NCBI RefSeq assembly: GCF_003234365.2
Contig: NZ_CP126260.1
Location: 3,596,001 to 3,660,000 of the forward strand
DNA length: 64,000 nucleotides
Origin: Curtobacterium sp. MCJR17_020
Lineage (GTDB): Bacteria; Actinomycetota; Actinomycetes; Actinomycetales; Microbacteriaceae
Direction of reading: 5' to 3'
Both the position numbers and the translations under genes were made by a program. Numbering within the stretch: the first letter of the stretch is position 1; each line of letters opens with the position of its first letter. Positions 51,123 through 60,242 of the stretch are shown piece by piece. The notes under the pieces were generated by a model. The model saw only the letters and a list, made by a program, of their open reading frames with translations. It did not search any database and was not told the origin of the DNA.

Positions 51123-51950
51123 TTACTCGGCCGTCACCGGGGGGACGAACCACGGCGGGAAGACCGCCACGCGCGGCGCGTGGCCGCCGTGGTCGGCGAG
51201 CACCGCACGGACCGTCTGACGGGCCTTGTCGTTCGGGACACCGATCACCGCGACGGACGAGAACGGCACGCTCGGCCCCGCGAGGAGCTCGAGTCCGAGC
51301 ATCTCGGGGTCGGAGAAGTCGGTGCGGCGGATCAGGTTCGTCCCGGCGTCGGGGCCGACGGCGAACCGGACGTCGTCGGCGTCGGCGTCCTGGTCGGCGA
51401 CGACCACCGAGTCACCGAACGCCGAGACCGGGACGACGAGCACGACGTAGTCCACCGCGCGCGTGCGTCGGGCGGCGTCGGACCACCGCTCCCCGACGGC
51501 GCCGGAGCGGAGCTCGTCCCACCGGACGGCATCCGGCGACAGGGTGAAGGGGACGTGGCTCGCGATGGTGCTGCCGTCGGGTGCTTCGGCCTCGGCGCGA
51601 GCGGCTCGGGTCTCGGGGCTGCTGACGTCGACGGCGGGCTCCGCCTGGTCCGCCGCCAGGATGGCGCCGGACCCGACGATGCCGTCGAGGTTGTCGATAT
51701 GGGTCACGTGGTGCGCACGCAGCGACGCGAACACCCGAGCCTCGGGCAGGTCGGCCGACGACGACCGGAGGGACGTCGGCGAACGCAGCGACGTCCCGGG
51801 GCCGGAGGCCGGCGGGTCGACGCGCAGGTTGGTGGTGATGCGGGTCCGCCGTGGCGCCGGAGCGGCTGGGATCGCCGACTCCTCACGCTGCCGGGGCGCG
51901 CAGATGTCGCAGAGCTCGGTGGGGAAACCGTGGATGCACTCGTCAGTCAC
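51123..51950 (-). CDS. DarT-like (DUF4433) ADP-ribosyltransferase-fold protein with N-terminal zinc knuckle
   Basis: A 275-residue protein. Residues 5-17 hold C-x-H-x6-C-x2-C (CIHGFPTELCDIC), a probable zinc knuckle. After a disordered linker, HVTHIDNLDGIVGSGAIL (81-98), HVPFTLSPD (132-140) and GLELLAGPSVPFSSVAVI (219-236) follow the order of the DarT family, which ADP-ribosylates thymidine in single-stranded DNA. In that alignment Glu 221 is the catalytic residue. No macrodomain antitoxin (DarG) is encoded nearby, so toxicity is uncertain. Assignment rests on motif matching only. Confidence 0.65.
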   Translation of the reverse strand: MTDECIHGFPTELCDICAPRQREESAIPAAPAPRRTRITTNLRVDPPASGPGTSLRSPTSLRSSSADLPEARVFASLRAHHVTHIDNLDGIVGSGAILAADQAEPAVDVSSPETRAARAEAEAPDGSTIASHVPFTLSPDAVRWDELRSGAVGERWSDAARRTRAVDYVVLVVPVSAFGDSVVVADQDADADDVRFAVGPDAGTNLIRRTDFSDPEMLGLELLAGPSVPFSSVAVIGVPNDKARQTVRAVLADHGGHAPRVAVFPPWFVPPVTAE

Positions 51951-52029
51951 GACTGTTGTGGGTCCTTCCGTGCCGTGTGGGGTGGTCCGGCACGTCGACC
52001 AACGCTACGTCATCCGGACGCTCCCGGGG

Positions 52030-53007
52030 TCATTGTCGGTAGAGCAGCGCCCGGACCTCGGACTCGGCGGCGTGGATCCGGGCCGGATCGATGGTCTCGC
52101 CGTGTTCGTAGGCGTCGAGCAGCCGCGGGTCGATGTAGCTCTGCCGGCACACCGTCGGGGTGTTGCCGAGCTCGTCGCTCGCGGCCTTCACGGCATGGGA
52201 CACCGCACGCTTCCGCTTCGCCTGCGAGGACAGCGGACCGGTCTGCGCCAGGTCGACGGCTGCCGCCACCGTTCCGTGCAGGGTGCGGAAGTCCTTCGCG
52301 GTGAAGTCGTCACCCGCACGCTCCTTGACGTAGGCGTTGATGTCCTCGGCGGACAACGGCTCCCACTCGTCACCGCGGCGTTCGCGGAACGACAGCAGTC
52401 GGGCGTTCGGCCCGCGGCGCTTCATGCCGGCGATCACCGTCGCGAGGTCGGCGTCGTGGATCGACGACGACCACTCCTGCCCGCTCTTGCCGGGGAAGTC
52501 GAGCTCGATGTCGTCACCGGAGACGTGGGCGTGCGCGCACAGCAGGGTCGACAGCCCGCGGCTGCCGTGCTCGCTGGCATATCGCTCCGAACCGACTCGC
52601 AGCGATCCCTGGTCGAGCATCCGGAACGCCGCGGCCAGCGCTCGGCGGCGATCCGGTTCCGGTCGCCGGAGGTCCAGCGTCACCCCGCGCCGTGCGACCG
52701 GCAACGACTCCGCGAGTGCCAGCGCGCGGTCGTACTTGATCCGGTCCATCCGCTCGCGCCACGACGGGTGGTACATGTACTGGCGGCGGCCGGCCCCGTC
52801 GATCCCGGTCGCGAGGACGTGCCCGTTCTCGTACGGCGAGATCCAGACGTCGTCCCACGCCGGCGGGATGACGAGGTCCTCGAGCCGCTGACGCACCGCG
52901 GCATCGGTGACGGTCGCACCGTCGGGGTCACGGTACGAGAAGCCGCGTCCGCTCCGGACACGGTGGTAGCCACGACCGGAGGTCGTGGAACGGCGGAGAC
53001 GGGTCAC
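52030..53007 (-). CDS. DNA topoisomerase IB
   Basis: A 325-residue enzyme of the poxvirus-like type IB family that relaxes supercoils without ATP. VIPPAWDDVWISPYENGHVL and GRRQYMYHPSWRERMDRIKYDR mark the N-terminal domain. ERYASEHGSRGLSTLLCAHA and FTAKDFRTLHGT belong to the catalytic domain, and the nucleophile Tyr 291 is in SYIDPRLLD. It lies between the DarT-like gene and tuf, on the same strand, 79 bp upstream of the former. Confidence 0.93.
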   Translation of the reverse strand: MTRLRRSTTSGRGYHRVRSGRGFSYRDPDGATVTDAAVRQRLEDLVIPPAWDDVWISPYENGHVLATGIDGAGRRQYMYHPSWRERMDRIKYDRALALAESLPVARRGVTLDLRRPEPDRRRALAAAFRMLDQGSLRVGSERYASEHGSRGLSTLLCAHAHVSGDDIELDFPGKSGQEWSSSIHDADLATVIAGMKRRGPNARLLSFRERRGDEWEPLSAEDINAYVKERAGDDFTAKDFRTLHGTVAAAVDLAQTGPLSSQAKRKRAVSHAVKAASDELGNTPTVCRQSYIDPRLLDAYEHGETIDPARIHAAESEVRALLYRQ

Positions 53008-53165
53008 CCGTCCGAGCCAACTCCCCGATGCCTGGGACGCCGTACGGGGCGGACCGGCGCCGTCGTGGCGGGCGTACCCCGGGCCTCCCGTCCGCCGCCC
53101 GCCAGGGCCGTGAGCGGCCGTCAGTGACTCGTGGGCGGTACCACGACCTGTCGGGGCAACGGCAA

Positions 53166-53197
53166 AGCGGGGCCGAGCCCGAAGGCTCGACCCCGCT
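53166..53197 (-). terminator. Terminator of tuf
   Basis: A 14-bp stem (53166-53179 with 53184-53197) with one mismatch and loop CGAA (TTCG on the transcript) lies 18 bp behind the tuf stop codon and is followed by TTTG on the minus strand. Confidence 0.88.
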
Positions 53198-53214
53198 GAG
53201 GCAGGTAACCGGAG

Positions 53215-54402
53215 TTACTTGACGATCTTCTCGACCGTACCGGCGCCGACCGTACGACCACCCTCACGGATGGCGAAACGGAGGCCCTCTTCCATGGCGA
53301 TCGGCTGGATCAGCTCGACCGTCATGGCGACGGTGTCGCCGGGCATGACCATCTCGGTGCCCTCGGGCAGCGTGATGACGCCGGTGACGTCCGTGGTGCG
53401 GAAGTAGAACTGCGGGCGGTAGTTCGCGTAGAACGGGTTGTGACGCCCGCCCTCTTCCTTGGTCAGGATGTACGCGTTCGCCTGGAACTCGGTGTGCGGC
53501 GTGACCGAACCCGGCTTGACGACGACCTGGCCGCGCTCCACGTCCTCGCGCTTGAGGCCACGGATGAGCAGACCGGTGTTGTCACCGGCGACCGCCTGGT
53601 CGAGCAGCTTGCGGAACATCTCGATGCCCGTGACGGTGGTCTTCTGCGTCGCGCGGATGCCGACGATCTCGACCTCCTCGTTCAGGTTGAGCGTGCCACG
53701 CTCGACGCGACCGGTGACGACGGTGCCACGACCGGTGATCGTGAAGACGTCCTCGATCGGCATCAGGAACGGCTGGTCGGTGGCGCGCACCGGGTCCGGC
53801 ACGTGCTCGTCGACCTGGGCCATGAGGTCCTGGACCGACTTGACCCACTTCTCGTCGCCCTCGAGCGCCTTGAGCGCCGAGACCTGCACGACGGGGGCGT
53901 CCTCGTCGAACTGCTGCGAGCCGAGGAGCTCGCGGACCTCGAGCTCGACGAGCTCCAGGATCTCCTCGTCGTCCACCATGTCGGACTTGTTCAGCGCGAC
54001 GACGATGTAGGGGACGCCGACCTGGCGGGCGAGCAGCACGTGCTCACGCGTCTGGGGCATCGGGCCGTCGGTGGCGGCGACCACGAGGATCGCGCCGTCC
54101 ATCTGCGCCGCACCCGTGATCATGTTCTTCACGTAGTCGGCGTGACCGGGGGCGTCGACGTGCGCGTAGTGACGCTTCTCGGTCTGGTACTCGACGTGCG
54201 AGATGTTGATCGTGATGCCGCGCTGGCGCTCCTCGGGAGCGTTGTCGATCTGCGCGAAGTCACGGGCCTCGTTGAGGTCCGGGTACTGGTCGTGCAGAAC
54301 CTTGGTGATCGCCGCCGTGAGCGTGGTCTTGCCGTGGTCGACGTGACCGATGGTTCCGATGTTGACGTGCGGCTTGGTGCGCTCGAACTTGGCCTTGGCC
54401 AC
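53215..54402 (-). CDS. tuf: Elongation factor Tu
   Basis: A 395-residue GTPase that delivers aminoacyl-tRNA. GHVDHGKT (19-26), the effector region ERQRGITINISHVEYQTEKR, DAPGHADY, NKSDMVDD and the C-terminal RTVGAGTVEKIVK are all present. Start GTG 54402. The 148-bp gap to fusA holds an imperfect GC-rich hairpin near 54506-54530 and an AAAGTAAAG stretch on the minus strand, so tuf may have an additional promoter. Confidence 0.99.
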   Translation of the reverse strand: MAKAKFERTKPHVNIGTIGHVDHGKTTLTAAITKVLHDQYPDLNEARDFAQIDNAPEERQRGITINISHVEYQTEKRHYAHVDAPGHADYVKNMITGAAQMDGAILVVAATDGPMPQTREHVLLARQVGVPYIVVALNKSDMVDDEEILELVELEVRELLGSQQFDEDAPVVQVSALKALEGDEKWVKSVQDLMAQVDEHVPDPVRATDQPFLMPIEDVFTITGRGTVVTGRVERGTLNLNEEVEIVGIRATQKTTVTGIEMFRKLLDQAVAGDNTGLLIRGLKREDVERGQVVVKPGSVTPHTEFQANAYILTKEEGGRHNPFYANYRPQFYFRTTDVTGVITLPEGTEMVMPGDTVAMTVELIQPIAMEEGLRFAIREGGRTVGAGTVEKIVK

Positions 54403-54550
54403 TGTGGGTCCTCCTCAGGACTCGGAAGCGTCATCCCCGGCCGGCCCTGGATGGGCTCGCGACCGTTGATGCGCGGTGTGTGTCTTTACTTTACTTGGTG
54501 ACGAGGGGCCCGTCGCCGGGCACCCCCGCCTGTGGAGAGACGCTCGAGCG

Positions 54551-56668
54551 TCACTCCCCCGCGTTCTTCGCGATGATCTCCTCGGCGACCTTGGCCGGGA
54601 CCTGGCTGTAGGTCTCGAAGGTCATCGAGTAGACCGCACGACCAGAGGTCTTCGACCGCAGGTCGCCGACGTAGCCGAACATCTCGGACAGCGGCACGCT
54701 CGCGCGGACCACCTTGACGCCCGAGGCGTCCTCCATCGAGGCGATCTGGCCACGACGGGAGTTCAGGTCACCGATGACGTCGCCCATGTACTCCTCAGGA
54801 GTACGGACCTCGACGGCCATGATCGGCTCGAGGATCGCGGGACCGGCCTTGCGGGCCGCTTCCTTGTAGGCGATGGAACCGGCGATCTTGAACGCCATCT
54901 CGGACGAGTCGACGTCGTGCGCCGCGCCGTCCTTGAGGATGGCCTTCACGCCGACGGTCGGGTAACCCGCGAGGATGCCGACCTGCATGGCGTCCTGGAT
55001 ACCGGCATCGACCGACGGGATGTACTCGCGCGGGACACGGCCACCGGAGGTCGCGTTGACGAACTCGTAGACCTTCTCGCTCGTGACCTCCATCGGCTCG
55101 AGGGCGATCTGCACCTTCGCGAACTGGCCGGAACCACCGGTCTGCTTCTTGTGGGTGTAGTCGTACCGCTCGACGATCTTCGTGAGGGTCTCGCGGTAGG
55201 CCACCTGGGGCTTGCCGACGCTCGCCTCGACGTGGAACTCGCGCTTCATGCGGTCGACGAGGATGTCGAGGTGGAGCTCGCCCATGCCCTTGATCGTCGT
55301 CTGACCGGTCTCGGCGTTGAGCTCGACGCGGAACGTCGGGTCCTCTTCGGCGAGCTTCTGGATGGCCGTGGAGAGCTTCTCCTGGTCGGCCTTGGTGTTC
55401 GGCTCGATCGCGACCTCGATGACCGGCTCCGGGAACGTCATCGACTCGAGGACGACCTGGTTGGTCGGGTCGCACAGGGTGTCACCGGTGGTGGTGTCCT
55501 TGAGGCCGATGACCGCGTAGATGTGGCCAGCGGTCACGTTGGCGACCGGGTTCTCCTTGTTGGAGTGCATCTGGAAGATCTTCCCGATGCGCTCCTTCTT
55601 GCCCTTGGTCGAGTTGATGACCTGTGCGCCGGACTCGATCGAGCCGGAGTACACGCGGACGTAGGTGAGGCGACCGAAGAAGGGGTGCACCGCGACCTTG
55701 AACGCGAGAGCCGAGAACGGCTCCGACGCGTCGGGCTTGCGGATGATCTCCTTCTCCTCGTCCTTGACGTCGTGGCCGATCATCGGCGGCACGTCGAGCG
55801 GGGACGGGAGGTAGTCGATGACGGCGTCGAGCATCGGCTGGACACCGCGGTTCTTGAACGCGGAACCGCACAGCACCGGGTAGAGCGTGCTGCTCACGGT
55901 GAGGGCGCGGATCGCGGCCTTGATCTCGTCGACCGAGAAGTCGGTGTCGCCCTCGAGGTAACGCTCCATGAGGACGTCGTCCGCCTCGGCCACGCGCTCG
56001 ATGAGCTTCTCGCGGTACTCGGCGGCGCGGTCCTGCAGGTCGGCCGGGATCTCTTCGATCTCGTACTTCGCACCCATCGCGACGTCACCCTTGGCGTCGC
56101 CGCGCCAGGTGAGTGCACGCATCTGGACGAGGTCGACGACGCCTTCGAACGAGCTCTCCGAACCGATCGGCAGCTGGAGCACGAGGGGCTCCGCACCGAG
56201 GCGGTTGATGATCGTGTCGACGGTGTAGTAGAAGTCCGCGCCGAGCTTGTCCATCTTGTTGACGAAGCAGATGCGCGGGACGTTGTACTTGTCGGCCTGA
56301 CGCCACACGGTCTCGGACTGGGGCTCGACGCCCTCCTTGCCGTCGAAGACGGCGACCGCACCGTCGAGGACGCGGAGCGAACGCTCCACCTCGACCGTGA
56401 AGTCCACGTGACCGGGGGTGTCGATGATGTTGATCTGGTTGTTGTCCCAGAAGCAGGTCGTCGCGGCCGACGTGATCGTGATGCCGCGCTCCTGCTCCTG
56501 CGCCATCCAGTCCATCGTGGCAGCGCCGTCGTGGACCTCACCGATCTTGTGCGTGATGCCCGTGTAGAACAGGATGCGCTCGGTCGTCGTGGTCTTGCCG
56601 GCATCGATGTGCGCCATGATGCCGATGTTGCGGACCTTGTTCAGGTCGGTGAGCACGTCCTGTGCCAC
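54551..56668 (-). CDS. fusA: Elongation factor G
   Basis: A 705-residue translocation GTPase. AHIDAGKTTTTERILFYTG, ERGITITSAATTCFW, DTPGHVDFTVEVERSLRVLD and NKMDKLGADF are the G motifs; domains II-V follow to a normal end (AEEIIAKNAGE). Start GTG 56668. Middle of the str operon. Confidence 0.99.
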   Translation of the reverse strand: MAQDVLTDLNKVRNIGIMAHIDAGKTTTTERILFYTGITHKIGEVHDGAATMDWMAQEQERGITITSAATTCFWDNNQINIIDTPGHVDFTVEVERSLRVLDGAVAVFDGKEGVEPQSETVWRQADKYNVPRICFVNKMDKLGADFYYTVDTIINRLGAEPLVLQLPIGSESSFEGVVDLVQMRALTWRGDAKGDVAMGAKYEIEEIPADLQDRAAEYREKLIERVAEADDVLMERYLEGDTDFSVDEIKAAIRALTVSSTLYPVLCGSAFKNRGVQPMLDAVIDYLPSPLDVPPMIGHDVKDEEKEIIRKPDASEPFSALAFKVAVHPFFGRLTYVRVYSGSIESGAQVINSTKGKKERIGKIFQMHSNKENPVANVTAGHIYAVIGLKDTTTGDTLCDPTNQVVLESMTFPEPVIEVAIEPNTKADQEKLSTAIQKLAEEDPTFRVELNAETGQTTIKGMGELHLDILVDRMKREFHVEASVGKPQVAYRETLTKIVERYDYTHKKQTGGSGQFAKVQIALEPMEVTSEKVYEFVNATSGGRVPREYIPSVDAGIQDAMQVGILAGYPTVGVKAILKDGAAHDVDSSEMAFKIAGSIAYKEAARKAGPAILEPIMAVEVRTPEEYMGDVIGDLNSRRGQIASMEDASGVKVVRASVPLSEMFGYVGDLRSKTSGRAVYSMTFETYSQVPAKVAEEIIAKNAGE

Positions 56669-56755
56669 AGGGTTCCTCCGGAAGAGTTGTAGGAGAGGTT
56701 GGCGGCCGTCCGGGCGCCGGGGTTCTTGACCACCGGTGCCCGGACGGTGCCGGGA

Positions 56756-57226
56756 CTACCAGCGGTAGTGGGCGAAGGCCTTGTTCGACTCGGCCATCTT
56801 GTGCGTGTCCTCGCGACGCTTGACCGCGGCACCGAGACCGTTCGACGCGTCGAGGATCTCGTTCATGAGACGCTCGGTCATCGTCTTCTCGCGACGGGCC
56901 TTGGCGTACGAGGTCAGCCAGCGGAGCGCGAGGGTGTTCGCGCGGTGCGGCTTGACCTCGACCGGGACCTGGTAGGTCGAGCCACCGACGCGGCGGCTGC
57001 GGACCTCGAGGGTCGGACGGACGTTGTCGAGCGCCTTCTTGAGCGTGACGACAGCATCCTGCTGGTTCTTGGCAGTGACGCCCTCGAGTGCACCGTAGAC
57101 GATGCGCTCGGCGAGGCCCTTCTTGCCGTCGAGCAGGATCTTGTTGACGAGCTGGCTGACGATCGGCGCACCGTAGACCGGGTCGGCGACGACGGGACGC
57201 TTGGGGGCGGGACCCTTACGAGGCAT
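56756..57226 (-). CDS. rpsG: Ribosomal protein uS7
   Basis: A 156-residue 16S-rRNA binding protein: MPRKGPAPKRPVVADPVYG and VGGSTYQVPVEVKPHRANTL. Regulates the str operon in E. coli. Five bases behind rpsL. Confidence 0.98.
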   Translation of the reverse strand: MPRKGPAPKRPVVADPVYGAPIVSQLVNKILLDGKKGLAERIVYGALEGVTAKNQQDAVVTLKKALDNVRPTLEVRSRRVGGSTYQVPVEVKPHRANTLALRWLTSYAKARREKTMTERLMNEILDASNGLGAAVKRREDTHKMAESNKAFAHYRW

Positions 57227-57231
57227 CTAAC

Positions 57232-57600
57232 TCAACCCTTCTTCGCGCCGTAGCGGCTACGAGCCTGCTTACGGTTCTTCACGGCCTGGGTGTCCAGGGC
57301 GCCACGGATGATCTTGTACCGCACACCGGGGAGGTCCTTCACACGACCGCCACGGACGAGCACCATCGAGTGCTCCTGGAGGTTGTGGCCCTCACCGGGG
57401 ATGTACGCCGTGACCTCGGTGCCGTTCGAGAGCTTCACACGAGCGACCTTGCGCAGTGCGGAGTTCGGCTTCTTCGGGGTGGTGGTGTAGACGCGGGTGC
57501 ACACACCACGCTGCTGGGGGTTCGCCTTCAGGGCGGGCGCCTTGGTCTTGGTGACCTTCGGCGTACGACCCTTGCGAACCAGCTGCTGAATAGTAGGCAA
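57232..57600 (-). CDS. rpsL: Ribosomal protein uS12
   Basis: A 122-residue decoding-centre protein. TTPKKPNSALRKVARVKL and RGGRVKDLPGVRYKIIRG contain the lysines altered in streptomycin-resistant mutants elsewhere; both are wild-type here. The start is TTG 57600, with AGGAG 5-6 bases upstream, uncommon for such a highly expressed gene. First gene of the str operon. Confidence 0.98.
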   Translation of the reverse strand: MPTIQQLVRKGRTPKVTKTKAPALKANPQQRGVCTRVYTTTPKKPNSALRKVARVKLSNGTEVTAYIPGEGHNLQEHSMVLVRGGRVKDLPGVRYKIIRGALDTQAVKNRKQARSRYGAKKG

Positions 57601-57773
57601 CTGTTCTCCTGGTTCTTCGCTCGTGCTCTCTGGCCGGCGCGATCCGCCGGCTTCCTCGTCCCACGCTGATGACCGCCTGACGGCGGAGGAACCTGCGGGG
57701 GGACGGAGTGGTCCGACTGGGCGATCTCGCTCGCCGGACTTTTCGGGCGCGCCCGAGGGCGCACACCCAGAAG

Positions 57774-57802
57774 AGACTACCCGCGTAACGGGACGAAATC
57801 AA
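57774..57802 (-). promoter_or_regulatory. str operon promoter
   Basis: TTGATT (57797-57802) and TAGTCT (57774-57779) are spaced by 17 bases on the minus strand, about 175 bp upstream of rpsL. The leader holds small hairpins, for example CCGGCG/CGCCGG close to rpsL. Confidence 0.8.
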
Positions 57803-57829
57803 TCCGGGCCGGCACCACGCCGGACACCG

Positions 57830-58987
57830 TCATGAGCCGGTGTCCGAGGACCCATTGCCGACCGCCGACCGGAACGTCGCGCCCGAGCTCGAGAACCCCG
57901 TGATGTACCCGCTCGCGTTGACGTTGAGCGGCCCTGCCGTGGCCGTCCCGGTGCCGCCCGCGCCGGCGATGTCCGCCGTGAAGGTGGCCCGGCCGAACGT
58001 GGTGGTGGAGACGAGCCATCCGTTCGTGGTCCAGCTGCCGACGGCGACGGTCGGCCGCGACTCGAGCGTCCACTTCTCGTTCGTGTACGTGTACGCGGGG
58101 TTCTCGCCGTACGCGTAGAAGCTGCACCCGGCCGGCGCGGCGTCGTTCGAGGCGATGCAGCCGTCCACCCAGGCGTCCACGGCCCGCTTCGCTGCCTGGT
58201 CCCCCGCGTTCGTGAGCGTCGCGGTCATCTGCACGGGCGTCGAGGCGCTGCCACCGAACCCGCCCACGACGGCGCTGCCACCAGTCGCCTTCGTCCACTT
58301 GCCGCCGTCGTATGTGACCGCGTAGGTGCCGGGGAGGGCGCGGAGACCGACCGTGCCGTCCTTCGGGGTCTTCGTCGACGTGCCCGCGACCTGCACCGAG
58401 GCACCGGACGGACCCCGGACGCTGACGTCGACGCTGCCGAGCTCCGGCGCCTGCAGCTCCCACACCGGGAACACGCCCCAGTCGGTGCCGGTCTTGTCGA
58501 GCGTGAAGGTCGCCGCGACGTCCCGCCCGGCCTGGCGCAGGTAGGCGCGGACGGTGGCGGTGTCGCCGTCCGTGCGCGTCGCAGCCACCCGGTAGCCGGT
58601 GACCTTCGCGGTCGCCTTCGCGTACGCGGCGTCGGTCAGGAGCACGTCGGCCTTCGTCCGGTCGATGCCCGCTGCGTCGAGGGCGTCGGTGACCTTCCCC
58701 GCGGTCAGGTCGTCGAGGAACGCCCGCACGGGGCGGTCGGCCGAGTGGGTGGCCGAGCCGACCGAGAACCCGACGACACCGGCGACGAGCAACAGCACGA
58801 CCGCGGTGCTGCCGGCGATGATCCCGACCAGCTGGCCACGGCGGAGCTTCCGGCGCGGAGCGCGCGGCGCGGGCGTGGTGAACCCGGCGCCTGCCGGCCC
58901 CTCGTGCGTCCCGCGGATCGACGCCACCGACGGCACGGCTCCCCAACCGTCCTGCTGGTCCGGATCCGGCGTGTTCTCGTCGCTCAT
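57830..58987 (-). CDS. Membrane-anchored extracytoplasmic protein of unknown function
   Basis: A 385-residue protein. About 55 cytosolic residues with the basic stretch RRKLRRGQ precede one helix (LVGIIAGSTAVVLLLVAGVV, ~52-72). The rest is outside the membrane. Residues ~85-180 resemble the TcaA/DUF4878-type alpha-beta fold (RAFLDDLTAGKVTDALDAAG). A beta-rich middle (TVGLRALPGTYAVTYDGGKW) and a Cys pair (CIASNDAAPAGC) follow. No enzyme motif is seen. Wall or antibiotic sensing is a guess from TcaA relatives. A small hairpin spans the stop codon. GGGGGA precedes ATG 58987. Confidence 0.7.
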   Translation of the reverse strand: MSDENTPDPDQQDGWGAVPSVASIRGTHEGPAGAGFTTPAPRAPRRKLRRGQLVGIIAGSTAVVLLLVAGVVGFSVGSATHSADRPVRAFLDDLTAGKVTDALDAAGIDRTKADVLLTDAAYAKATAKVTGYRVAATRTDGDTATVRAYLRQAGRDVAATFTLDKTGTDWGVFPVWELQAPELGSVDVSVRGPSGASVQVAGTSTKTPKDGTVGLRALPGTYAVTYDGGKWTKATGGSAVVGGFGGSASTPVQMTATLTNAGDQAAKRAVDAWVDGCIASNDAAPAGCSFYAYGENPAYTYTNEKWTLESRPTVAVGSWTTNGWLVSTTTFGRATFTADIAGAGGTGTATAGPLNVNASGYITGFSSSGATFRSAVGNGSSDTGS

Positions 58988-59023
58988 CGTTCCCCCGTTG
59001 CGTATGCGTCCTGCCCGGGCAGA

Positions 59024-59509
59024 CTACCGCCCGACGGTGTCGTCACCCGCGACGGTCGGCTCCTGCCGCTGCCCCGCCGTGGGTGTCGAGCCCGTCGTCC
59101 GGGCCTGGTGCCGGGCCATGGAGATCCCGCCGATCACCGACAGGAGCGCCACCACGACGGACCCGACGACGAACGGTCCGAGCGCGTAGCCGGCCGGGAA
59201 GACGAGGAGTTCGGTCAGGTCGCGACGGATCGCCGCGTACCCGACGGCACCGACGCCGAGCATCACCAGGTAGGCGGTCGCGGCGGCGACCAGGCCGGTG
59301 ACACCGGGGTTGCCCTCTCGCGCGCCGACCACTGTCGCGAGGAACACCACCACTGCGGCGCCGATCACCATGGCCGGGCCGAGGTACGGGGTCGCGTCCG
59401 GCTGCGCGATCGCCTCGACGTCGGCGAGGAGCGCTTCGAACCCCGCGACGGCGACGACGAGCGCGATGAAGAGGACGGACGTCATCGTCGCGATCAACCA
59501 CCGGGACAT
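59024..59509 (-). CDS. Four-helix membrane protein, hypothetical
   Basis: A 161-residue protein with helices at about 5-25, 44-64, 70-90 and 105-130 and a polar Thr/Gln/Glu tail. No family recognised. It is 36 bp upstream of the preceding entry on the same strand and may be co-transcribed with it. Confidence 0.65.
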   Translation of the reverse strand: MSRWLIATMTSVLFIALVVAVAGFEALLADVEAIAQPDATPYLGPAMVIGAAVVVFLATVVGAREGNPGVTGLVAAATAYLVMLGVGAVGYAAIRRDLTELLVFPAGYALGPFVVGSVVVALLSVIGGISMARHQARTTGSTPTAGQRQEPTVAGDDTVGR

Positions 59510-59536
59510 GAGGTGATCGTATCGCCGCCGGGACGG

Positions 59537-60082
59537 TCAGCGGGTGGCTTCGGTCCGCTCCGCGTGGTCGGCGTGGTCCACCTGCTGCTGCGCTGCGGCG
59601 ACGAGGGCGAGAGCGATCGTCGCGGTGATGATCGGGACGGTCTCGGTCATCGGAGCGGCCTGCGTCGTGCTGGCGGCCGGTGCGGCCTGGAGGCCCGGGG
59701 CTGCGTCCGCCTCGGAGGGCTCCTCCGGCTCGTGGTCACGCAGGGCCGGGCCGATGATCGGCAGGACGCCGGTGGTGGACGCCGGCTCGGCGTGCAGGAC
59801 GGTCGCCTCGGAGGCCGCCGGCTCGCCGCGCTTCGCCGCGCGACGGGCGCGTCCCATCTTCACCAGGACGACCACGGCCACGATCGCCCAGATGCCGTTG
59901 ACGATGGTGGACGGCACCGCGTGGTGCGCCGCCACGTTGACGGCGACGGCCAGCCCACCGACGAGGTTGAAGAGCTGGTACACCGGCCCGTTCGGGAGCT
60001 TCCCCGTGGAGAAGAGAATGTAACCTGCCAACACAGTTACGGCGCCGAACCAACCAAAGAATTCCACGATTCCGACCAACAC
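59537..60082 (-). CDS. CBU_0592-type membrane protein
   Basis: A 181-residue protein. The N-terminal ~75 residues (FFGWFGAVTVLAGYILFSTG, YQLFNLVGGLAVAVNVAAHH, WAIVAVVVLVKMGR) have three helices and match the small CBU_0592 membrane family of unknown function. A long Ala/Pro/Glu-rich linker and one more hydrophobic stretch (IITATIALALVAAAQQ) form an unusual C-terminal extension. Start GTG 60082. Confidence 0.7.
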   Translation of the reverse strand: MLVGIVEFFGWFGAVTVLAGYILFSTGKLPNGPVYQLFNLVGGLAVAVNVAAHHAVPSTIVNGIWAIVAVVVLVKMGRARRAAKRGEPAASEATVLHAEPASTTGVLPIIGPALRDHEPEEPSEADAAPGLQAAPAASTTQAAPMTETVPIITATIALALVAAAQQQVDHADHAERTEATR

Positions 60083-60242
60083 GCGCGACTCCGGGCACGA
60101 CGGGAACGGCCGGTTCGAGCCGACCGTTCGAGAGGGGATGAGCAGCCGCGATCACGGCGTCGTGAGCATCGTACGCACAGCGACGGGTGTCGCGGAAGAG
60201 GGGTCGGCGTGGCGCGTCACACCCCAGTGGGAGGGGGTCGGA

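Noticed and set aside
50824..51153. Several 80-110 codon frames in the gap upstream of rpsJ
   Set aside because: They overlap each other on both strands, lack ribosome sites and cover the promoter, leader and terminator seen there.
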